This document shows positions 6,165-6,636 of a stretch of DNA of 6,636 nt, one piece after another. The position numbers were made by a program, and so were the translations under genes. The first letter of the stretch is position 1; each line of letters begins with the position of its first letter. The stretch comes from Gammaproteobacteria bacterium (GTDB taxonomy: Bacteria > Pseudomonadota > Gammaproteobacteria > J044). The notes beneath the pieces were generated by a model, which saw nothing but the letters and a program-made list of their open reading frames with translations, was not told the origin of the DNA and ran no database searches. The stretch is from contig JALWNJ010000103.1 of assembly GCA_026995955.1 (NCBI GenBank), forward strand, positions 1-6,636, in the 5' to 3' direction.

Positions 6165-6636
6165 CAGTTGGCGCCCTTGCGCAGGGGCACGAAGACCACG
6201 GGCTCGAGCCGTTCCTGCTCGTAGCGGGTCTCGGTGCGGGTGATGCGGAGCAGCTGCTGAGTGTCGTTGCTGCGCCCCACGGGGATGACCATGCGCCCGC
6301 CGACGGCGAGCTGTTCGAGCAGTGCCGCCGGCACCTCCTCGGCCGCGGCGGTCACAATGATGCCGTCGAAGGGCGCGAGCTGCTTCAGACCCCAGCTGCC
6401 GTCGGAGTGCCAGGCCTGCACATTGCGCAGGCCCAGCTGACGGAACAGACCGCGTGCACGCTCGTGCAGGTCGCGGATGCGCTCTGTCGTGAACACGCGC
6501 GGCACCAGTTGCGACAGGATGGCCGCCTGATAGCCCGATCCGGTGCCGACCTCGAGCACCTTGTCGGGCACACCCCCCGCCAGCAGGGCCTCGGTCATAC
6601 GCGCTACGATGTAGGGCTGGGAGATGGTCTGACCAT
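6164..6636 (-). CDS. pcm: Protein-L-isoaspartate O-methyltransferase, C-terminal 156 residues (cut by right window edge)
   Basis: S-adenosylmethionine-dependent enzyme that methylates L-isoaspartyl residues in aged proteins and so starts their repair, in the cytoplasm. The coding frame is open to the window edge (first full codon at 6632-6634) and begins GQTISQPYIVARMTE, the conserved substrate-side motif, followed by SAM motif I (VLEVGTGSGYQ), FTTERI (motif after strand 2), APFDGIIVTAAAEEVP and GGRMVIPVG. Compared with the 208-residue E. coli enzyme, about 55 N-terminal residues lie beyond 6636. The internal ATG at 6596-6598 is the Met of VARMTE and is not the real start. It is upstream of yqaA, nlpD and rpoS, with its stop sharing one base with the yqaA start. 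In many relatives surE precedes it, but that is outside the window. Confidence 0.96.
   Translation of the reverse strand, partial: GQTISQPYIVARMTEALLAGGVPDKVLEVGTGSGYQAAILSQLVPRVFTTERIRDLHERARGLFRQLGLRNVQAWHSDGSWGLKQLAPFDGIIVTAAAEEVPAALLEQLAVGGRMVIPVGRSNDTQQLLRITRTETRYEQERLEPVVFVPLRKGAN

Noticed and set aside
1..6636. Mobile element, CRISPR array, toxin-antitoxin, defence or biosynthetic system
   Set aside because: No direct-repeat arrays, transposase motifs, small paired ORFs or atypical cargo genes are visible. Every gene belongs to a conserved chromosomal family in expected order.

Overview
The window is a GC-rich (about two thirds G+C, estimated by eye), gene-dense stretch of what looks like a non-enteric gammaproteobacterial chromosome. 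The evidence is the pcm–yqaA–nlpD–rpoS cluster, which is typical of Gammaproteobacteria, next to an alaC–hom–thrC operon of the kind seen in free-living beta- and gammaproteobacteria (Chromatiales-like sulfur or halophilic lineages are a reasonable guess, not a demonstration). No mobile element, tRNA, rRNA, CRISPR array or phage gene is visible.

Layout. Positions 1–3176 hold three genes on the minus strand, read right to left: alaC (alanine/glutamate aminotransferase, TTG start), hom (homoserine dehydrogenase, GTG start) and thrC (threonine synthase, cut by the left edge). They are separated by 18 and 48 bases and look like one operon driven by a sigma70-type promoter at about 3249–3278. Positions 3177–3366 form a divergent intergenic region. 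It has a candidate promoter for each direction, and the alaC leader contains an 11-bp stem-loop that resembles a degenerate copy of a dispersed palindromic repeat. Positions 3367–3744 hold a small plus-strand gene for a Mth938/DUF498-family protein. Positions 3754–6636 hold a second minus-strand cluster, read right to left: pcm (5' end outside the window), yqaA, nlpD and rpoS. The first three overlap by 1 and 22 bases, and nlpD is 15 bases from rpoS.

How the genes work together. The left operon feeds the aspartate-family pathway: Hom makes homoserine, and ThrC makes threonine from phosphohomoserine. Homoserine kinase must be encoded elsewhere. AlaC adds a glutamate-dependent transamination step. 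The right cluster combines protein repair (Pcm), a DedA/VTT-type membrane protein (YqaA), the activator of septal amidases (NlpD) and the general-stress sigma factor (RpoS). This is the usual stationary-phase and envelope neighbourhood in Gammaproteobacteria. The Mth938-family gene runs tail-to-tail into rpoS with only 9 bases between the stop codons.

All the genes belong to well-known families, and I found no convincing new system. The points most worth a second look are the structured alaC leader and its repeat-like stem-loop, the abutting convergent ends of rpoS and the DUF498-family gene, the rpoS start choice, and a dnaX-like A7 slippery motif inside nlpD that is probably fortuitous.
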